A DNA stretch of 64,000 nt from NCBI GenBank assembly GCA_947497905.1, contig CANMIH010000016.1:1-64000 (forward strand), in the 5' to 3' direction. The notes beneath the pieces were generated by a model. That model was not told the DNA's origin. It did not search any database and worked only from the letters and a program-made list of their open reading frames with translations. The position numbers and the translations under genes were made by a program. This DNA is from an uncultured Pelagimonas sp. GTDB lineage: Bacteria > Pseudomonadota > Alphaproteobacteria > Rhodobacterales > Rhodobacteraceae. This document shows, piece by piece, positions 36,657 to 45,932 of the stretch (positions within the stretch are counted from its first letter, which is position 1; each line of letters opens with the position of its first letter).

Positions 36657-37661
36657 TTAGAAGTTCAGCGCCGGGCAGCTGTCGTCGCTGGAATAGTCGT
36701 GAACGCTCAGCTCGCCTGCGATGATCTGCTCGCGGGCCGCGTCAACGGCTGCTTTCATGTCCGCGCTGACCAGAGCGGCGTTGTTGTCGTCCAGTGCATA
36801 ACCAACACCGTTGTCCGACAGGGTCATCGCACGCGGGGCGGTTTCCAGATCGGCGCCTGCGGTCATCGCGTCATAGACGGCAACGTCAACACGCTTGAGC
36901 ATCGAGGTCAGAACCTTGCCTGGGTGCAGGTGGTTCTGGTTGCTGTCTACACCGATCGACAGGATGTTTTCATCCGCTGCGGTTTGCAGAACACCCAGAC
37001 CGGTGCCACCTGCCGCTGCGTAGATCACGTCTGCGCCTTGCGAGATCTGTGCCTTCGCCAGTTCCGAACCTTTTACCGGGTCGTTCCAGGCCGCAGGCGT
37101 GGTGCCGGTCATGTTGGCAATCACGGTTGCGTCGCCGTTGACAGCTTTCACACCCTGGGCGTAGCCACAGGCGAATTTACGGATCAGCGGGATATCCATG
37201 CCGCCAACAAAGCCAACGGTGTCCGACTTCGAGGCCATAGCCGCCATCATGCCAACCAGGTACGAGCCTTCGTGCTCAGCAAAGCCAACCGACAGAACGT
37301 TCGAGTGGGTGCCTGGATCAACCCAACCGTCGATGGTGACGAATTTTGTGTCGGGATAGTCAGCCGCAACAGATTCGATGGCCGACGAAATCGCGAAGCC
37401 AGTGGTCACAACTGGGTTGAAACCGGCTTCTGCAAAGCGGCGCAGAGCCTGCTCACGCTGTGCTTCCGACTGGATTTCGATGTCGCGATAAGAACCGCCA
37501 GTGTCCTTTGCCCAACGCTCGGCGCCATTGTAGGCCGCTTCGTTGAAGGATTTGTCGAACTTGCCGCCCAGATCGTAGATCAGGGCCGGGTCTGCCAGTG
37601 CGGCGCCTGCGGTCAGGGCCAGAGCTGCTGCAGAGCCGAGAATCTTGTGCATGAAGGTCAT
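36657..37661 (-). CDS. BMP family ABC transporter substrate-binding protein
   Basis: 334 residues with a signal peptide (HKILGSAAALALTAGAALA). The PnrA/BMP fold is recognised from ALIYDLGGKFDKSFNEAAYNG at the mature N-terminus, VGFVGGMDIPLIRKFACGY, and the end NDP-like DDSCPALNF. Binds nucleosides (purine type in known members) in the periplasm and delivers them to the permease pair. ATG 37661 follows GGGAG at 6 nt; the frame is open further upstream but without coding character. First gene of the operon. Confidence 0.93.
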   Translation of the reverse strand: MTFMHKILGSAAALALTAGAALADPALIYDLGGKFDKSFNEAAYNGAERWAKDTGGSYRDIEIQSEAQREQALRRFAEAGFNPVVTTGFAISSAIESVAADYPDTKFVTIDGWVDPGTHSNVLSVGFAEHEGSYLVGMMAAMASKSDTVGFVGGMDIPLIRKFACGYAQGVKAVNGDATVIANMTGTTPAAWNDPVKGSELAKAQISQGADVIYAAAGGTGLGVLQTAADENILSIGVDSNQNHLHPGKVLTSMLKRVDVAVYDAMTAGADLETAPRAMTLSDNGVGYALDDNNAALVSADMKAAVDAAREQIIAGELSVHDYSSDDSCPALNF

Positions 37662-37777
37662 GTAATGCTCCCAGGTGGTGAATGTCGCATGCGCGCCATT
37701 TCTTGTGTGTCGCAAATAAGGCCGCAGCCCAGAGGCAGGGTCAACCAATTTTTACCATTTGGTGCACAGGAAAACGC

Positions 37778-38194
37778 TTAACCTGCGGTCAAAGCCTTGC
37801 GCATGACCAAGGCATCCACATGTGAGCCATCATGTCGCGCGTAATACTGTTGCCTGCGGCCAACTTCTGCGAAGTCGAGCGAATCATATAGCGCGCGGGC
37901 GGCAGTATTGTCATCCGCCACTTCGAGAAAAATTTCGTCCACATTGAGACCCGCACACACATCTTCCAACTTCTGCAGCAATTGACGGCCCTCCCCTTGC
38001 CTCCGGCGCAGAGGATCAACCGCGACAGTGAGAATTTCGGCTTCCGGGGGCAAACAGCTGATCACCAGAAACCCGTGTGAGGTTTCAATCAGATGGGTGT
38101 CGTTCCGCGCGAGGAGGTCGACAAATTCCTCAGCCTGCCACGGCCGGTCCGGGAAACATTGGGCATGTAACTCAGCCATATGGTCTGGTGTCAT
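37778..38194 (-). CDS. rimI: Ribosomal-protein-alanine N-acetyltransferase (RimI-like)
   Basis: 138 residues of one GNAT domain. The acetyl-CoA loop is DPLRRRQGEGRQLLQ (RxxGxG) and the C-terminal segment ARALYDSLDFAEVGRRQQYYAR is typical of RimI. Its start overlaps the tsaB stop by four bases. The tsaB-rimI pairing is widespread and supports the assignment; the true acetylation target is not shown. Confidence 0.88.
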   Translation of the reverse strand: MTPDHMAELHAQCFPDRPWQAEEFVDLLARNDTHLIETSHGFLVISCLPPEAEILTVAVDPLRRRQGEGRQLLQKLEDVCAGLNVDEIFLEVADDNTAARALYDSLDFAEVGRRQQYYARHDGSHVDALVMRKALTAG

Positions 38195-38790
38195 TGCGGT
38201 AAAATGGTTGGCGCAGCATCGCGCGAGGGCGCGGCATCGGCAGGTTTGATATAAAGCGGCGCAGGGGCAGTTAACTCGCCTGCCAACAGCCGTTTTCCGG
38301 CAACTTTGGCGATGTCGATTGCGATGTGCGTGGATTTGGGCGTCAGCAAAACGGTATCCTGCATCACATCAGTTAAGACCTCCGCGGAGGCGAGGTAAGG
38401 AGGCTGATCTTTCGGTGCGATGTACGCCTGTCCGCGTGGGCCGGGAACCGTGGGCAGACCGGGTGTGGTTGCGCCCTGCGCAATGGCGTCAAAGCTACTG
38501 ACGCCAATGGTAGGAATACCCAGACCCAACGCCAGACCGCGCGCTGCGGCAACCGAGATTCGAATACCGGTGAAGTTTCCGGGGCCGATGCCCACACCGA
38601 TCGCAGAGAGATCGGACCAGCCTTTGCCCCCTTCTTTCAAAACCTCTTCGAGCAGGGGCATAATTCGTTCGGCCTGACCGCGCGACATGTCGTCATGCCA
38701 GGTCGCGAGAACACGGTCACCGGATACCAAAGCGGCCGCGCAATGCGCGGCCGATGTGTCAAAGCCTAAGATCAATGGATTAGACGGCAA
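38191..38790 (-). CDS. tsaB: tRNA threonylcarbamoyladenosine biosynthesis protein TsaB
   Basis: 199 residues of an ASKHA-fold protein that scaffolds TsaD and TsaE in making t6A37 on ANN-decoding tRNAs. N-terminal LILGFDTSAAHCAAALV, then SDLSAIGVGIGPGNFTGIRISVAAARGLA are family hallmarks. Overlaps both neighbours: eleven bases with the NifU-type gene and four with rimI, so the three are one translational unit. Confidence 0.93.
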   Translation of the reverse strand: MPSNPLILGFDTSAAHCAAALVSGDRVLATWHDDMSRGQAERIMPLLEEVLKEGGKGWSDLSAIGVGIGPGNFTGIRISVAAARGLALGLGIPTIGVSSFDAIAQGATTPGLPTVPGPRGQAYIAPKDQPPYLASAEVLTDVMQDTVLLTPKSTHIAIDIAKVAGKRLLAGELTAPAPLYIKPADAAPSRDAAPTILPQ

Positions 38791-39343
38791 CGGGGCGTAC
38801 CTCGGTGACCTCGGGGATGTAGTGGCGTAGCAGGTTTTCGATGCCCATCTTCAGTGTCAGAGTTGAACTGGGGCAGCCTGCGCAGGCGCCTTGCATGTGC
38901 AGATACACCACGCCACGATCGAACCCATGGAACGTGATGTCGCCGCCATCCTGAGCCACAGCAGGACGCACACGGCTGTCCAGAAGCTCTTTGATCTGGT
39001 CCACAATCTCGGAATCTTCGCCGCTGTGCGCGGCATGGCCACCGGCTTGCACAGAGCCATCTGCAATCACTGGCTGACCTGACTGGAAGTGCTCCATGAT
39101 TGCGCCGAGAATAGCGGGTTTCAGGTGGTCCCAATCAACGGTGTCGTTTTTGGTGACGGTCACAAAGTCGTTGCCAAAGAACACGCCTGTTACGCCATCA
39201 ACAGCAAACAGGCGCTGGGCCAGAGGCGAGCTGCCCGCGGATTCAGAGCTTGGGAAATCGGCGGTGCCCATGTCCATGACGGTCTGACCCGGCAGGAATT
39301 TCAGCGTCGCGGGGTTCGGTGTGGATTCGGTCTGAATAAACAT
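38780..39343 (-). CDS. NifU family Fe-S scaffold/carrier protein
   Basis: 187 residues. N-terminal Nfu_N domain (MFIQTESTPNPATLKFLPG) and C-terminal NifU domain with the cluster-binding CAGC at Cys154 and Cys157. Accepts or transfers [4Fe-4S] clusters to targets such as lipoate synthase or aconitase. The architecture is that of the NFU1/alphaproteobacterial type. First gene of a three-gene overlapping set with tsaB and rimI; possible promoter in the 72 bp before the start. Confidence 0.93.
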   Translation of the reverse strand: MFIQTESTPNPATLKFLPGQTVMDMGTADFPSSESAGSSPLAQRLFAVDGVTGVFFGNDFVTVTKNDTVDWDHLKPAILGAIMEHFQSGQPVIADGSVQAGGHAAHSGEDSEIVDQIKELLDSRVRPAVAQDGGDITFHGFDRGVVYLHMQGACAGCPSSTLTLKMGIENLLRHYIPEVTEVRPVAV

Positions 39344-39415
39344 ATGTGTCGCACCTTTGTGGTCTGCCCTCTTATATGCGGTCTCGCAGGGCGGGGGTCA
39401 AGGATTGGAATCATT

Positions 39416-39937
39416 CTAAATTGGCGTGGCGGATGCAATTTGCAGGCTGCGCAGACGTTTCCGCATATAAACGCGGGCGGACCGATAGTGAGATGGTCCA
39501 GCCGCTTCGGCCCAGCGGCCAGTGGTCCAGTGGTTTTTTGCACCGGGCATGGGGGCACCGTAAAGTTGGTCTTCGCTCAACTCAGTCAGGAACGTGACAA
39601 GACGCTTGTGGTTCTCTTCGAGCAGTCGGCAGGCCTTTTCCCAGCTGAGGTTGTGCTGAGCCTGCCTCAGACTGGCATTCAACCTGCGCAACTCATTCCA
39701 CTTGTAGCCAGGCGCAGGAAAGGCCACATCTTTGCCAGCAACCCCATTGCGGTACCATTCAAAAAACATCTCAAGCCAATGGGCGCGATGCCCAACAATA
39801 TCTTTCAACGTCGTGCCGTCCGCTTCGGGATCCGGGACAAGTTGCAAGTCCTTCGGCACAATCTTTATCACATCGAGCAACGCGGCATATTCTTTGACCG
39901 TAATTGCCAACAGATCGTTTTTGGTGGTGGCGGGCAT
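39416..39937 (-). CDS. ClbS/DfsB-like four-helix protein
   Basis: 173 residues of a DinB-like helical bundle. Segments GHRAHWLEMFFEWYRNG and PAPGYKWNELRRLNASL are characteristic of the ClbS/DfsB family, named after the colibactin self-resistance protein; most members have unknown roles. ATG 39937 has AGGAG 8 nt upstream. Its end is 73 bp from the NifU gene. No toxin or polyketide genes are nearby, so the resistance role should not be assumed. Confidence 0.85.
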   Translation of the reverse strand: MPATTKNDLLAITVKEYAALLDVIKIVPKDLQLVPDPEADGTTLKDIVGHRAHWLEMFFEWYRNGVAGKDVAFPAPGYKWNELRRLNASLRQAQHNLSWEKACRLLEENHKRLVTFLTELSEDQLYGAPMPGAKNHWTTGRWAEAAGPSHYRSARVYMRKRLRSLQIASATPI

Positions 39938-40001
39938 GTCTTGCGCTCCTAATGATCGCCGCAAGACTAAGCTGGCTTTGGTAGCGAGACCTTGATCCGG
40001 G

Positions 40002-40457
40002 TCAGGTGATCGCTTCGAGGCGTTCTTTTGACAGGTCGCCCGGTACAATGGTCACCGGAATAGGCAAGCTCCCTGAGGTGCGGGTCAGCTGTGTGACCAA
40101 AGGTCCGGGGCCCTTTTTGTCGACAGCGGCCCCAAGAACCAGAACCCCGATTTCAGGGTCGTTTTGCACATGGCTCATGATTTCCTGCACCGCTTCACCT
40201 TCTCGGATTATCAGTTCAGGATCCACATCCTGCTTGTCGCGCATCCATTTTGCGAAGACTTCAAAATGTGCGTGAATACGCTCGCGCGCTTCTTCCCGCA
40301 TTACGGCACCTACGCCAATCCAATGGTTGAACTCTTCTGGAGCAATCACCGACAGGATCGCGACACCTCCACCGGTGTGTGAAGCGCGCATTGCGGCAAA
40401 GCGCATGGCGTTCAGACACTCACGGCTGTCATCCAGAACAACTAGAAATTTGCGCAT
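40002..40457 (-). CDS. Universal stress protein UspA family
   Basis: 151 residues. Starts MRKFLVVLDDSRECLNAMRFA, with the Usp alpha/beta fold. The C-terminal ATP-binding-type loop is replaced by VLGAAVDKKGPGPLVTQL, near GxxG-G(S) but not canonical, so nucleotide binding is uncertain. The substrate and stress signal are unknown. Stands alone, between the GNAT gene and the ClbS-like gene on the same strand. Confidence 0.85.
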   Translation of the reverse strand: MRKFLVVLDDSRECLNAMRFAAMRASHTGGGVAILSVIAPEEFNHWIGVGAVMREEARERIHAHFEVFAKWMRDKQDVDPELIIREGEAVQEIMSHVQNDPEIGVLVLGAAVDKKGPGPLVTQLTRTSGSLPIPVTIVPGDLSKERLEAIT

Positions 40458-40511
40458 CTTACTCTCCCTATCGGGCAGATCATGCCCTTGGTCGCACGGG
40501 CTGGCAAGCGG

Positions 40512-40967
40512 TCAAAATGCAATCTGCATAAGGGGTAGGCGACGGTCCGGGAAAACGGTGGAGGGCGTTTCGCCGATTTTGACGGCACCATACCGGCGGT
40601 AGAAGGCCTCGGCATAGGGGTCGGAATCGATGACAACCCGAGAGGCGCCTGCGGATCTACAAATGTCCAAGGCCCAATGAATTAAGGCCTGTCCAAGTCC
40701 CATACCAATGTGCGCAGGGTCCACAAAGAGCTTGTCGAGATATGCGGTGTGCCCCTCGACAAAAACCGAAACTACACCGGAGCGATGCCCTATCGGTCCA
40801 GTGACACCCAAATACCCATCCAGATCCCGCTGTGTGACCAGAAGGTCCTCTCGGCAGGCGGCAAGAAAGGCGGCATCATACCCCCAATGCCCTTTGGAGC
40901 GCAGGCAAAGGGCGCTCAGCTCGGCAAGGTCACCGGGGGTGGTTGATGTCAACCGCGATGGGGTCAC
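40512..40967 (-). CDS. GNAT family N-acetyltransferase
   Basis: 151 residues of one GNAT domain; acetyl-CoA segment DPAHIGMGLGQALIHWAL. The start is taken as GTG 40967, since GTGA overlaps the ilvE-like stop (40964-40966), the usual sign of coupled translation; an in-frame TTG at 40988 is the alternative. The substrate is unknown. Confidence 0.85.
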   Translation of the reverse strand: MTPSRLTSTTPGDLAELSALCLRSKGHWGYDAAFLAACREDLLVTQRDLDGYLGVTGPIGHRSGVVSVFVEGHTAYLDKLFVDPAHIGMGLGQALIHWALDICRSAGASRVVIDSDPYAEAFYRRYGAVKIGETPSTVFPDRRLPLMQIAF

Positions 40968-41824
40968 TCTGAAAGAGCCCAGTCCCAATACATGTCTCGC
41001 ACAGCGCGGGTCACCGGGCCAATCTGATAGCTGGTGTCTTCAAACGCGGATACAGGCGTGACCTTGTTCATGTTGCCCGACAGAAACACCTCATCCGCCG
41101 TTTCAAAATCGTCAAAGCTGAGAACCGTTTCATGCACAGTATAGCCGTTGGCGCGCAGGTTGGTCATGTGGCGGGCGCGGGTGATGCCAGCAAGAAATGT
41201 ACCATTGGCGATAGGCGTGAACACCTCACCGTCTTTGACCATAAAGACGTTGGCCGTTGCACTTTCGGCGACATTGCCCATGGCGTCGGCGGCCAGCGCA
41301 TTGCCAAACCCGCGTTGGCGCACTTCGGCCAGCATCCGTGCGTTATTGGGGTAAAGACAGCCTGCTTTGGCATTCACAACCGAGCTTTCCATCACCGGGC
41401 GGCGGAACCGGGTGTGGCCCAACGTTGTGCTTGCCGTGTCCGGGGCCATTGCGATCTCTTCGAGACAAATGGCAAAGCCCGTTTCATCCGGACTTGGGGC
41501 AATGGCGCTGCTGTCACCATGAATGCCCCAGTACATTGGGCGGATATAGACGGCGGCATCCGGCGCAAACCCCGTCAAACCTTCGGCAACAATGGCAAGC
41601 ATGTCTTCGGTGGACACCGTAGGCGTCAGCATGAGGGCTTCGGCAGAGCGATTCACGCGGGTGCAATGCGGTTCCAGATCTGGCGTAACGCCCTGAACAT
41701 AACGTGCGCCGTCGAACACCGTTGTGCCAAGCCAGCTGCCATGATCGGCGGCGCGCATCACCATCAGATCTTCGTTGTGCCAGGTTCCGTTGAAATACGT
41801 GCGGACGTTTGAACTAATTGCCAT
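40964..41824 (-). CDS. ilvE: Branched-chain amino acid aminotransferase (class IV)
   Basis: 286 residues. PLP fold-type IV aminotransferase of the last step in Leu, Ile and Val synthesis. Conserved segments: GSWLGTTVFDGARYV near residue 30, the PLP lysine in NAKAGCLYPNNARML, and GNVAESATANVFMV. D-amino acid transaminase and ADC lyase share the fold, so the exact substrate is inferred. RBS AGGGA before ATG 41824. Upstream of the GNAT gene in one operon. Confidence 0.85.
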   Translation of the reverse strand: MAISSNVRTYFNGTWHNEDLMVMRAADHGSWLGTTVFDGARYVQGVTPDLEPHCTRVNRSAEALMLTPTVSTEDMLAIVAEGLTGFAPDAAVYIRPMYWGIHGDSSAIAPSPDETGFAICLEEIAMAPDTASTTLGHTRFRRPVMESSVVNAKAGCLYPNNARMLAEVRQRGFGNALAADAMGNVAESATANVFMVKDGEVFTPIANGTFLAGITRARHMTNLRANGYTVHETVLSFDDFETADEVFLSGNMNKVTPVSAFEDTSYQIGPVTRAVRDMYWDWALSE

Positions 41825-41904
41825 TGTGTCATTCCCTATCGTTGCTCAAAATCTAAGCGGCCAGACGCGACAGGTCCAGAGGGTAAGGAATGCTTACCAG
41901 TTTT

Positions 41905-42390
41905 TCATGGTTGCCTTTCAGCCAACAGTGCCGGGAGATCGAGCGGCCGATTGACCATTGCAAGGGATCCATCGGCGTTTCGTGGCCAATCGGCCTCGGC
42001 ACGGTCGCGGTAGATCTCAATCCCATTGCCATCCGGGTCTTCAAAATAGATCGCTTCCGAAACCCCATGGTCTGCGTGCCCCTGAATATGCACCCCGGCA
42101 TCCAAGGCATTTTGCAGCGCCTGCGCCAGAGCTTGGCGATGGGGATATACAAAGGCCGTATGGTACAGGCCCGTCGCGTGCCGCGGAGGGCGTGCCGCGC
42201 CTTTGCTGTCCCAAGTATTGAGGCCGATGTGATGGTGATATCCACCGGCAGATAGAAACGCCGCCTGATCGCCATAGCGTTGCATCACGTCCAACCCCAT
42301 GACTTCAGTATAAAAAGCGATCGAGCGTTCGAGATCGGATACCTTCAAATGGACGTGGCCGATGCGGGTTTCAGGGTGTGTCTTCATCAT
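41905..42390 (-). CDS. VOC family metalloprotein (glyoxalase/extradiol dioxygenase-like)
   Basis: 161 residues of two VOC modules. Metal ligand candidates: His in GHVHLKV, His in GLYHTAFVYP and Glu in NGIEIYRD, the H-H-E set of extradiol dioxygenases and related enzymes. The second module carries a typical catechol-dioxygenase-like loop. Two in-frame ATGs at 42390 and 42387; AAGGAG is upstream. Substrate unknown. Divergent from the formate dehydrogenase gene across 228 bp. Confidence 0.85.
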   Translation of the reverse strand: MMKTHPETRIGHVHLKVSDLERSIAFYTEVMGLDVMQRYGDQAAFLSAGGYHHHIGLNTWDSKGAARPPRHATGLYHTAFVYPHRQALAQALQNALDAGVHIQGHADHGVSEAIYFEDPDGNGIEIYRDRAEADWPRNADGSLAMVNRPLDLPALLAERQP

Positions 42391-42618
42391 GTTTCTCCTT
42401 CCCGAAAGATATGGCCGTCTACTGGTTCTGTGCCTATTCCGAGAATTGGCGCGATATCTGTGCGTTTTCGCGCGGAAATTCCGATTCTCCTTCTGGTACG
42501 CCTTTGCATGCCAAGCGCGCATTTTCCGGCGCAAATTGTAGGGAAGGTGTCGGGAATGGCAGGCGCAGGTCGGCGGAATTTGGGCTTAAAGTATCTGCCA
42601 ATACCGGAGGGATCGCGC

Positions 42619-45393
42619 ATGGCTGACCAAATTACATTCACCCTAGATGGAGAAACCGTCACAGCAGAAGCTGGGATGACCATTTGGGAGGTCGCGAATG
42701 GAAGAGGCCTCAAAATCCCGCATCTGTGCCACAAACCGGCACCCGGCTACCGCCCTGACGGCAACTGCCGCGCCTGTGTGGTCGAGATCGAAGGTGAACG
42801 CACCTTGGCGGCGTCCTGTGTCCGCGAACCCAGCGAAGGCATGGTTGTTACCTCCAACAACGCCCGCGCTGAAAATGCCCGTAAGATGGTGATGGAACTG
42901 CTTCTGGCGGATCAGCCCGAGCGCGAAGTGGCCCATGACAAATCCAGCCATCTCTGGGACATGGCCGAGGAAAACGGTGTAGACGAGAGCCGTTTCCCGA
43001 CCATCGAACCCGAACGGATCCCGCTGTTGGATGACAGCCACGTGGCGATGAAGGTCAATCTGGATGCCTGTATTCAATGTGGTCTGTGCGTGCGCGCCTG
43101 CCGTGAGGTTCAGGTCAATGACGTGATCGGCATGTCGGGCCGCGGTCATGACGCCTATCCAACCTTTGACATGGCCGATCCCATGGGCGATTCCACCTGT
43201 GTGGCCTGTGGTGAATGTGTTCAGGCCTGCCCAACCGGTGCGCTTATGCCATCGTCGGTGGTCAACGCAGAGCAGGTCGGCGACAGCAAGGATTTCGACA
43301 GCGAAACCGAAAGCGTCTGCCCCTTCTGTGGTGTGGGCTGTAAAGTTTCGCTCAAGGTCAAAGACGGTAAAGTCAAATATGTCGAAGGCATCAATGGCCC
43401 GGCAAACGAAGGCCGACTGTGCGTCAAAGGCCGCTTCGGCTTTGACTATATCCACCACAATCACCGCCTGACCAAGCCGCTGATCCGCCGTGATGATGCG
43501 CCGGCCAAAGGGTTGAACGTTGATCCGGGCAACCTGATGACCCACTTCCGCGAAGCCACGTGGGAAGAGGCCATGGATCTGGCGGCCAGTGGTCTGAAAA
43601 AGCTGCGCGCCGAAGATCCGCGTCGTGTCGCGGGCTTTGGTTCGGCGAAATGCACCAACGAAGAGGCCTATCTCTTCCAGAAGTTCATCCGTCAGGGCTT
43701 TAAGCACAACAACGTCGATCACTGTACCCGCCTGTGCCACGCCTCGTCGGTGGCCGCGTTGATCGAAAACGTTGGATCGGGTGCGGTGACCGCGACCTTC
43801 AACGAGATCGAAAACTCGGATGTGGCGATTGTCATCGGCTGTAACCCGATTGAAAACCACCCGGTTGCGGCGACCTATTTCAAACAGTTCACCAAACGCG
43901 GTGGCAAGCTGATTGTGATGGATCCGCGCGGCGTGGGTCTGCGTCGCTTCTCAAGCCACATGCTGCAGTTCCGCCCGGGCGCGGACGTGGCCATGCTCAA
44001 TTCGATTATGCACGTGATTGTCGAGGAAGGCCTGTACGACCAGTCCTACATCGACACCTACACCGAGAACTGGCAGGCGGAAAAGGACCACCTCAAGCAA
44101 TTCTCGCCCGAAGCGATGGCCGAAATCTCTGGTATCGAGCCGGACGTGATCCGCGATGTGGCACGCACTTTTGCAAATGCCAAAGCGGGCCTGATCTTCT
44201 GGGGTATGGGTGTGTCGCAGCACATCCACGGCACCGACAACTCGCGCTGCCTGATCTCGCTGGCGCTGATGACCGGCAATGTTGGCAAACCCGGTGCTGG
44301 TCTGCACCCGCTGCGGGGCCAGAACAACGTACAGGGCGCGTCCGATGCGGGCCTGATCCCTATGTTCCTGCCCGACTATCAGACCGTGACTTCGGATGAG
44401 GTGCGTCAGGCCTTTACCGATGTTTGGGGCGGCGAGGACTTCTCGAACGAGAAGGGCCTAACCGTGACCGAGATTGTCGATCAGGTTTATGCGGGCAACA
44501 TCAAGGGCATGTATATTCAGGGTGAAAACCCGGCGATGTCCGACCCGGATGCGGAACACGCCCGCGATGCCTTTGCCAAGCTTGAGCTGATGATTGTGCA
44601 GGATATCTTCCTCACCGAGACCGCAAACTACGCGGATATCATCCTGCCCGCGTCGGCGCTCTATGAGAAAAACGGCACCGTTTCCAACACCAACCGTCAA
44701 GTTCAGCGGGTGCGCCCGGCTGTGACACCTCCGGGTGAGGCGCGCGAAGATTGGAAGATCACCGTAGATCTGGCACAGCGCATCGGCTTGCCGTGGGATT
44801 ACTCGGATGTGAGCGAAGTCTTCGCCGAGATGAAGTTGAACATGAAATCGCTCAACAACATCACCTGGGAACGTCTCGAAACCGAAACCATCACCTATCC
44901 GTCGCTGTCGCCGGAAGATCCCGGTCAGGCGATTGTGTTTGGCGATGGCTTCCCGCGCGCCGAGGGCCGGGCCAAATTCACTCCGGCCTCTGTGATCGCA
45001 CCGGACGAGGCTCCCGATGCCGAGTTCCCGATGATCATGACCACAGGTCGTCAGCTGGAACACTGGCACACCGGGTCGATGACCCGCCGCTCGCTGGTTC
45101 TGGATGCGGTTGAGCCCGAGGCCAACTGTTCGCTGCACCCCAAAACGCTACGGCGTCTGGGTGTCGAGCCCGGTGACATGATCCGCCTGTCAACGCGACG
45201 CGGCTCGATTGAGATCATGGCGCGGGCCGACCGCGCAATTGCCGAAGATATGGTCTTTGTGCCTTTTGCCTATGTTGAAGCGGCGGCCAATATTTTGACC
45301 AACCCAGCGCTGGATCCCTACGGCAAGATCCCAGAGTTCAAGTTCTCGGCCGTGAAAGTCGAAGCTGTAGACAGCCAGATTGCTGCGGAGTAA
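42619..45393 (+). CDS. Formate dehydrogenase alpha subunit (Mo-bis-MGD)
   Basis: 924 residues. An N-terminal [2Fe-2S] domain with Cys37, 50, 53 and 67; ferredoxin-like region with CIQCGLCVRAC (151-161) and CVACGECVQAC; then the [4Fe-4S] CPFCGVGC and the molybdopterin oxidoreductase body. The catalytic residue is Cys373 followed by His374 in the segment matching the selenocysteine site of FdhF, so no selenium is needed. Oxidises formate to CO2. GGAGGG at 9 nt supports ATG 42619. The NAD-side subunits (FdsB, FdsG) and FdhD are not adjacent, and a strong terminator follows. Confidence 0.93.
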   Translation: MADQITFTLDGETVTAEAGMTIWEVANGRGLKIPHLCHKPAPGYRPDGNCRACVVEIEGERTLAASCVREPSEGMVVTSNNARAENARKMVMELLLADQPEREVAHDKSSHLWDMAEENGVDESRFPTIEPERIPLLDDSHVAMKVNLDACIQCGLCVRACREVQVNDVIGMSGRGHDAYPTFDMADPMGDSTCVACGECVQACPTGALMPSSVVNAEQVGDSKDFDSETESVCPFCGVGCKVSLKVKDGKVKYVEGINGPANEGRLCVKGRFGFDYIHHNHRLTKPLIRRDDAPAKGLNVDPGNLMTHFREATWEEAMDLAASGLKKLRAEDPRRVAGFGSAKCTNEEAYLFQKFIRQGFKHNNVDHCTRLCHASSVAALIENVGSGAVTATFNEIENSDVAIVIGCNPIENHPVAATYFKQFTKRGGKLIVMDPRGVGLRRFSSHMLQFRPGADVAMLNSIMHVIVEEGLYDQSYIDTYTENWQAEKDHLKQFSPEAMAEISGIEPDVIRDVARTFANAKAGLIFWGMGVSQHIHGTDNSRCLISLALMTGNVGKPGAGLHPLRGQNNVQGASDAGLIPMFLPDYQTVTSDEVRQAFTDVWGGEDFSNEKGLTVTEIVDQVYAGNIKGMYIQGENPAMSDPDAEHARDAFAKLELMIVQDIFLTETANYADIILPASALYEKNGTVSNTNRQVQRVRPAVTPPGEAREDWKITVDLAQRIGLPWDYSDVSEVFAEMKLNMKSLNNITWERLETETITYPSLSPEDPGQAIVFGDGFPRAEGRAKFTPASVIAPDEAPDAEFPMIMTTGRQLEHWHTGSMTRRSLVLDAVEPEANCSLHPKTLRRLGVEPGDMIRLSTRRGSIEIMARADRAIAEDMVFVPFAYVEAAANILTNPALDPYGKIPEFKFSAVKVEAVDSQIAAE

Positions 45394-45418
45394 CAGCGCA
45401 GATCTGAGACATAAGAAA

Positions 45419-45443
45419 GGCGGGGATTTCCCCGCCATTTTTC
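45419..45443. terminator. Bidirectional terminator between formate dehydrogenase and secreted protein genes
   Basis: Perfect 8-bp stem GGCGGGGA / TCCCCGCC with a TT loop, followed by ATTTTTCG on the plus strand, and a T-rich tail on the minus strand. It serves the two convergent genes. Confidence 0.88.
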
Positions 45444-45446
45444 GTT

Positions 45447-45719
45447 TCAATCGGTGACTTGCGAGTTCACCGAAGTTGGGTACATCTGCAGCGTATCCAT
45501 CTCATCATCTGGTTCGATGCCGGGAATGCGGGCGGTGACCTGATCCCCCTTGTGCACGACGAAATCCTCGTCTGCCATGGGTATTGCATCAATCACCGCG
45601 CCATTGACCTCAGTGGGCTGGGTCGGAAACCCCTGAGCTTGCGTTTGGGTTGCGGTAAGAGCCAATCCCATTGCAAGGGTAAAAGCAGTGCCGGTTGTGC
45701 GATTGAAAATCTGTAACAT
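45447..45719 (-). CDS. Secreted 90-residue protein, unknown
   Basis: N-terminal signal peptide (FNRTTGTAFTLAMGLALTATQTQAQ), then about 60 acidic residues: GFPTQPTEVNGAVIDAIP and ARIPGIEPDDEMDTLQMYP. No Cys and no recognised domain. Periplasmic or secreted. ATG 45719 has AGAGG 6 nt upstream; an in-frame start ten codons earlier lacks one. A promoter would lie in the 213 bp between it and the divergent amidohydrolase gene. Confidence 0.7.
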   Translation of the reverse strand: MLQIFNRTTGTAFTLAMGLALTATQTQAQGFPTQPTEVNGAVIDAIPMADEDFVVHKGDQVTARIPGIEPDDEMDTLQMYPTSVNSQVTD

Positions 45720-45932
45720 GATACCTCTGAGACAAATCAAACTTGGCACAGGCTAATCGCAGATCGGTGTTGTGGCTTGGATTTTAAGGCGAGTATTTGA
45801 TCGGAATTGTTCGCGCCACCTGAATCTGGATGTCAGGAGACCGGATTATTTTACGTCTGATACATGGATAAACTGCTCCTGTAGCAGTAGAAATTGCGGA
45901 TACTTAACTCCTGCTGAATTGAGGCGACCCCC

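Noticed and set aside
36543-37781. 412-codon plus-strand frame opposite the BMP binding protein
   Set aside because: Long because of codon bias in the real gene; composition rich in Arg, Cys and His, as antisense frames are.
39416-39937. Self-resistance gene for a colibactin-like toxin
   Set aside because: ClbS/DfsB-type proteins are widespread and no polyketide or peptide synthetase gene is present in the window.
42643-43860. 405-codon minus-strand frame opposite formate dehydrogenase
   Set aside because: Shadow frame; the plus strand shows all Fe-S and molybdopterin motifs.
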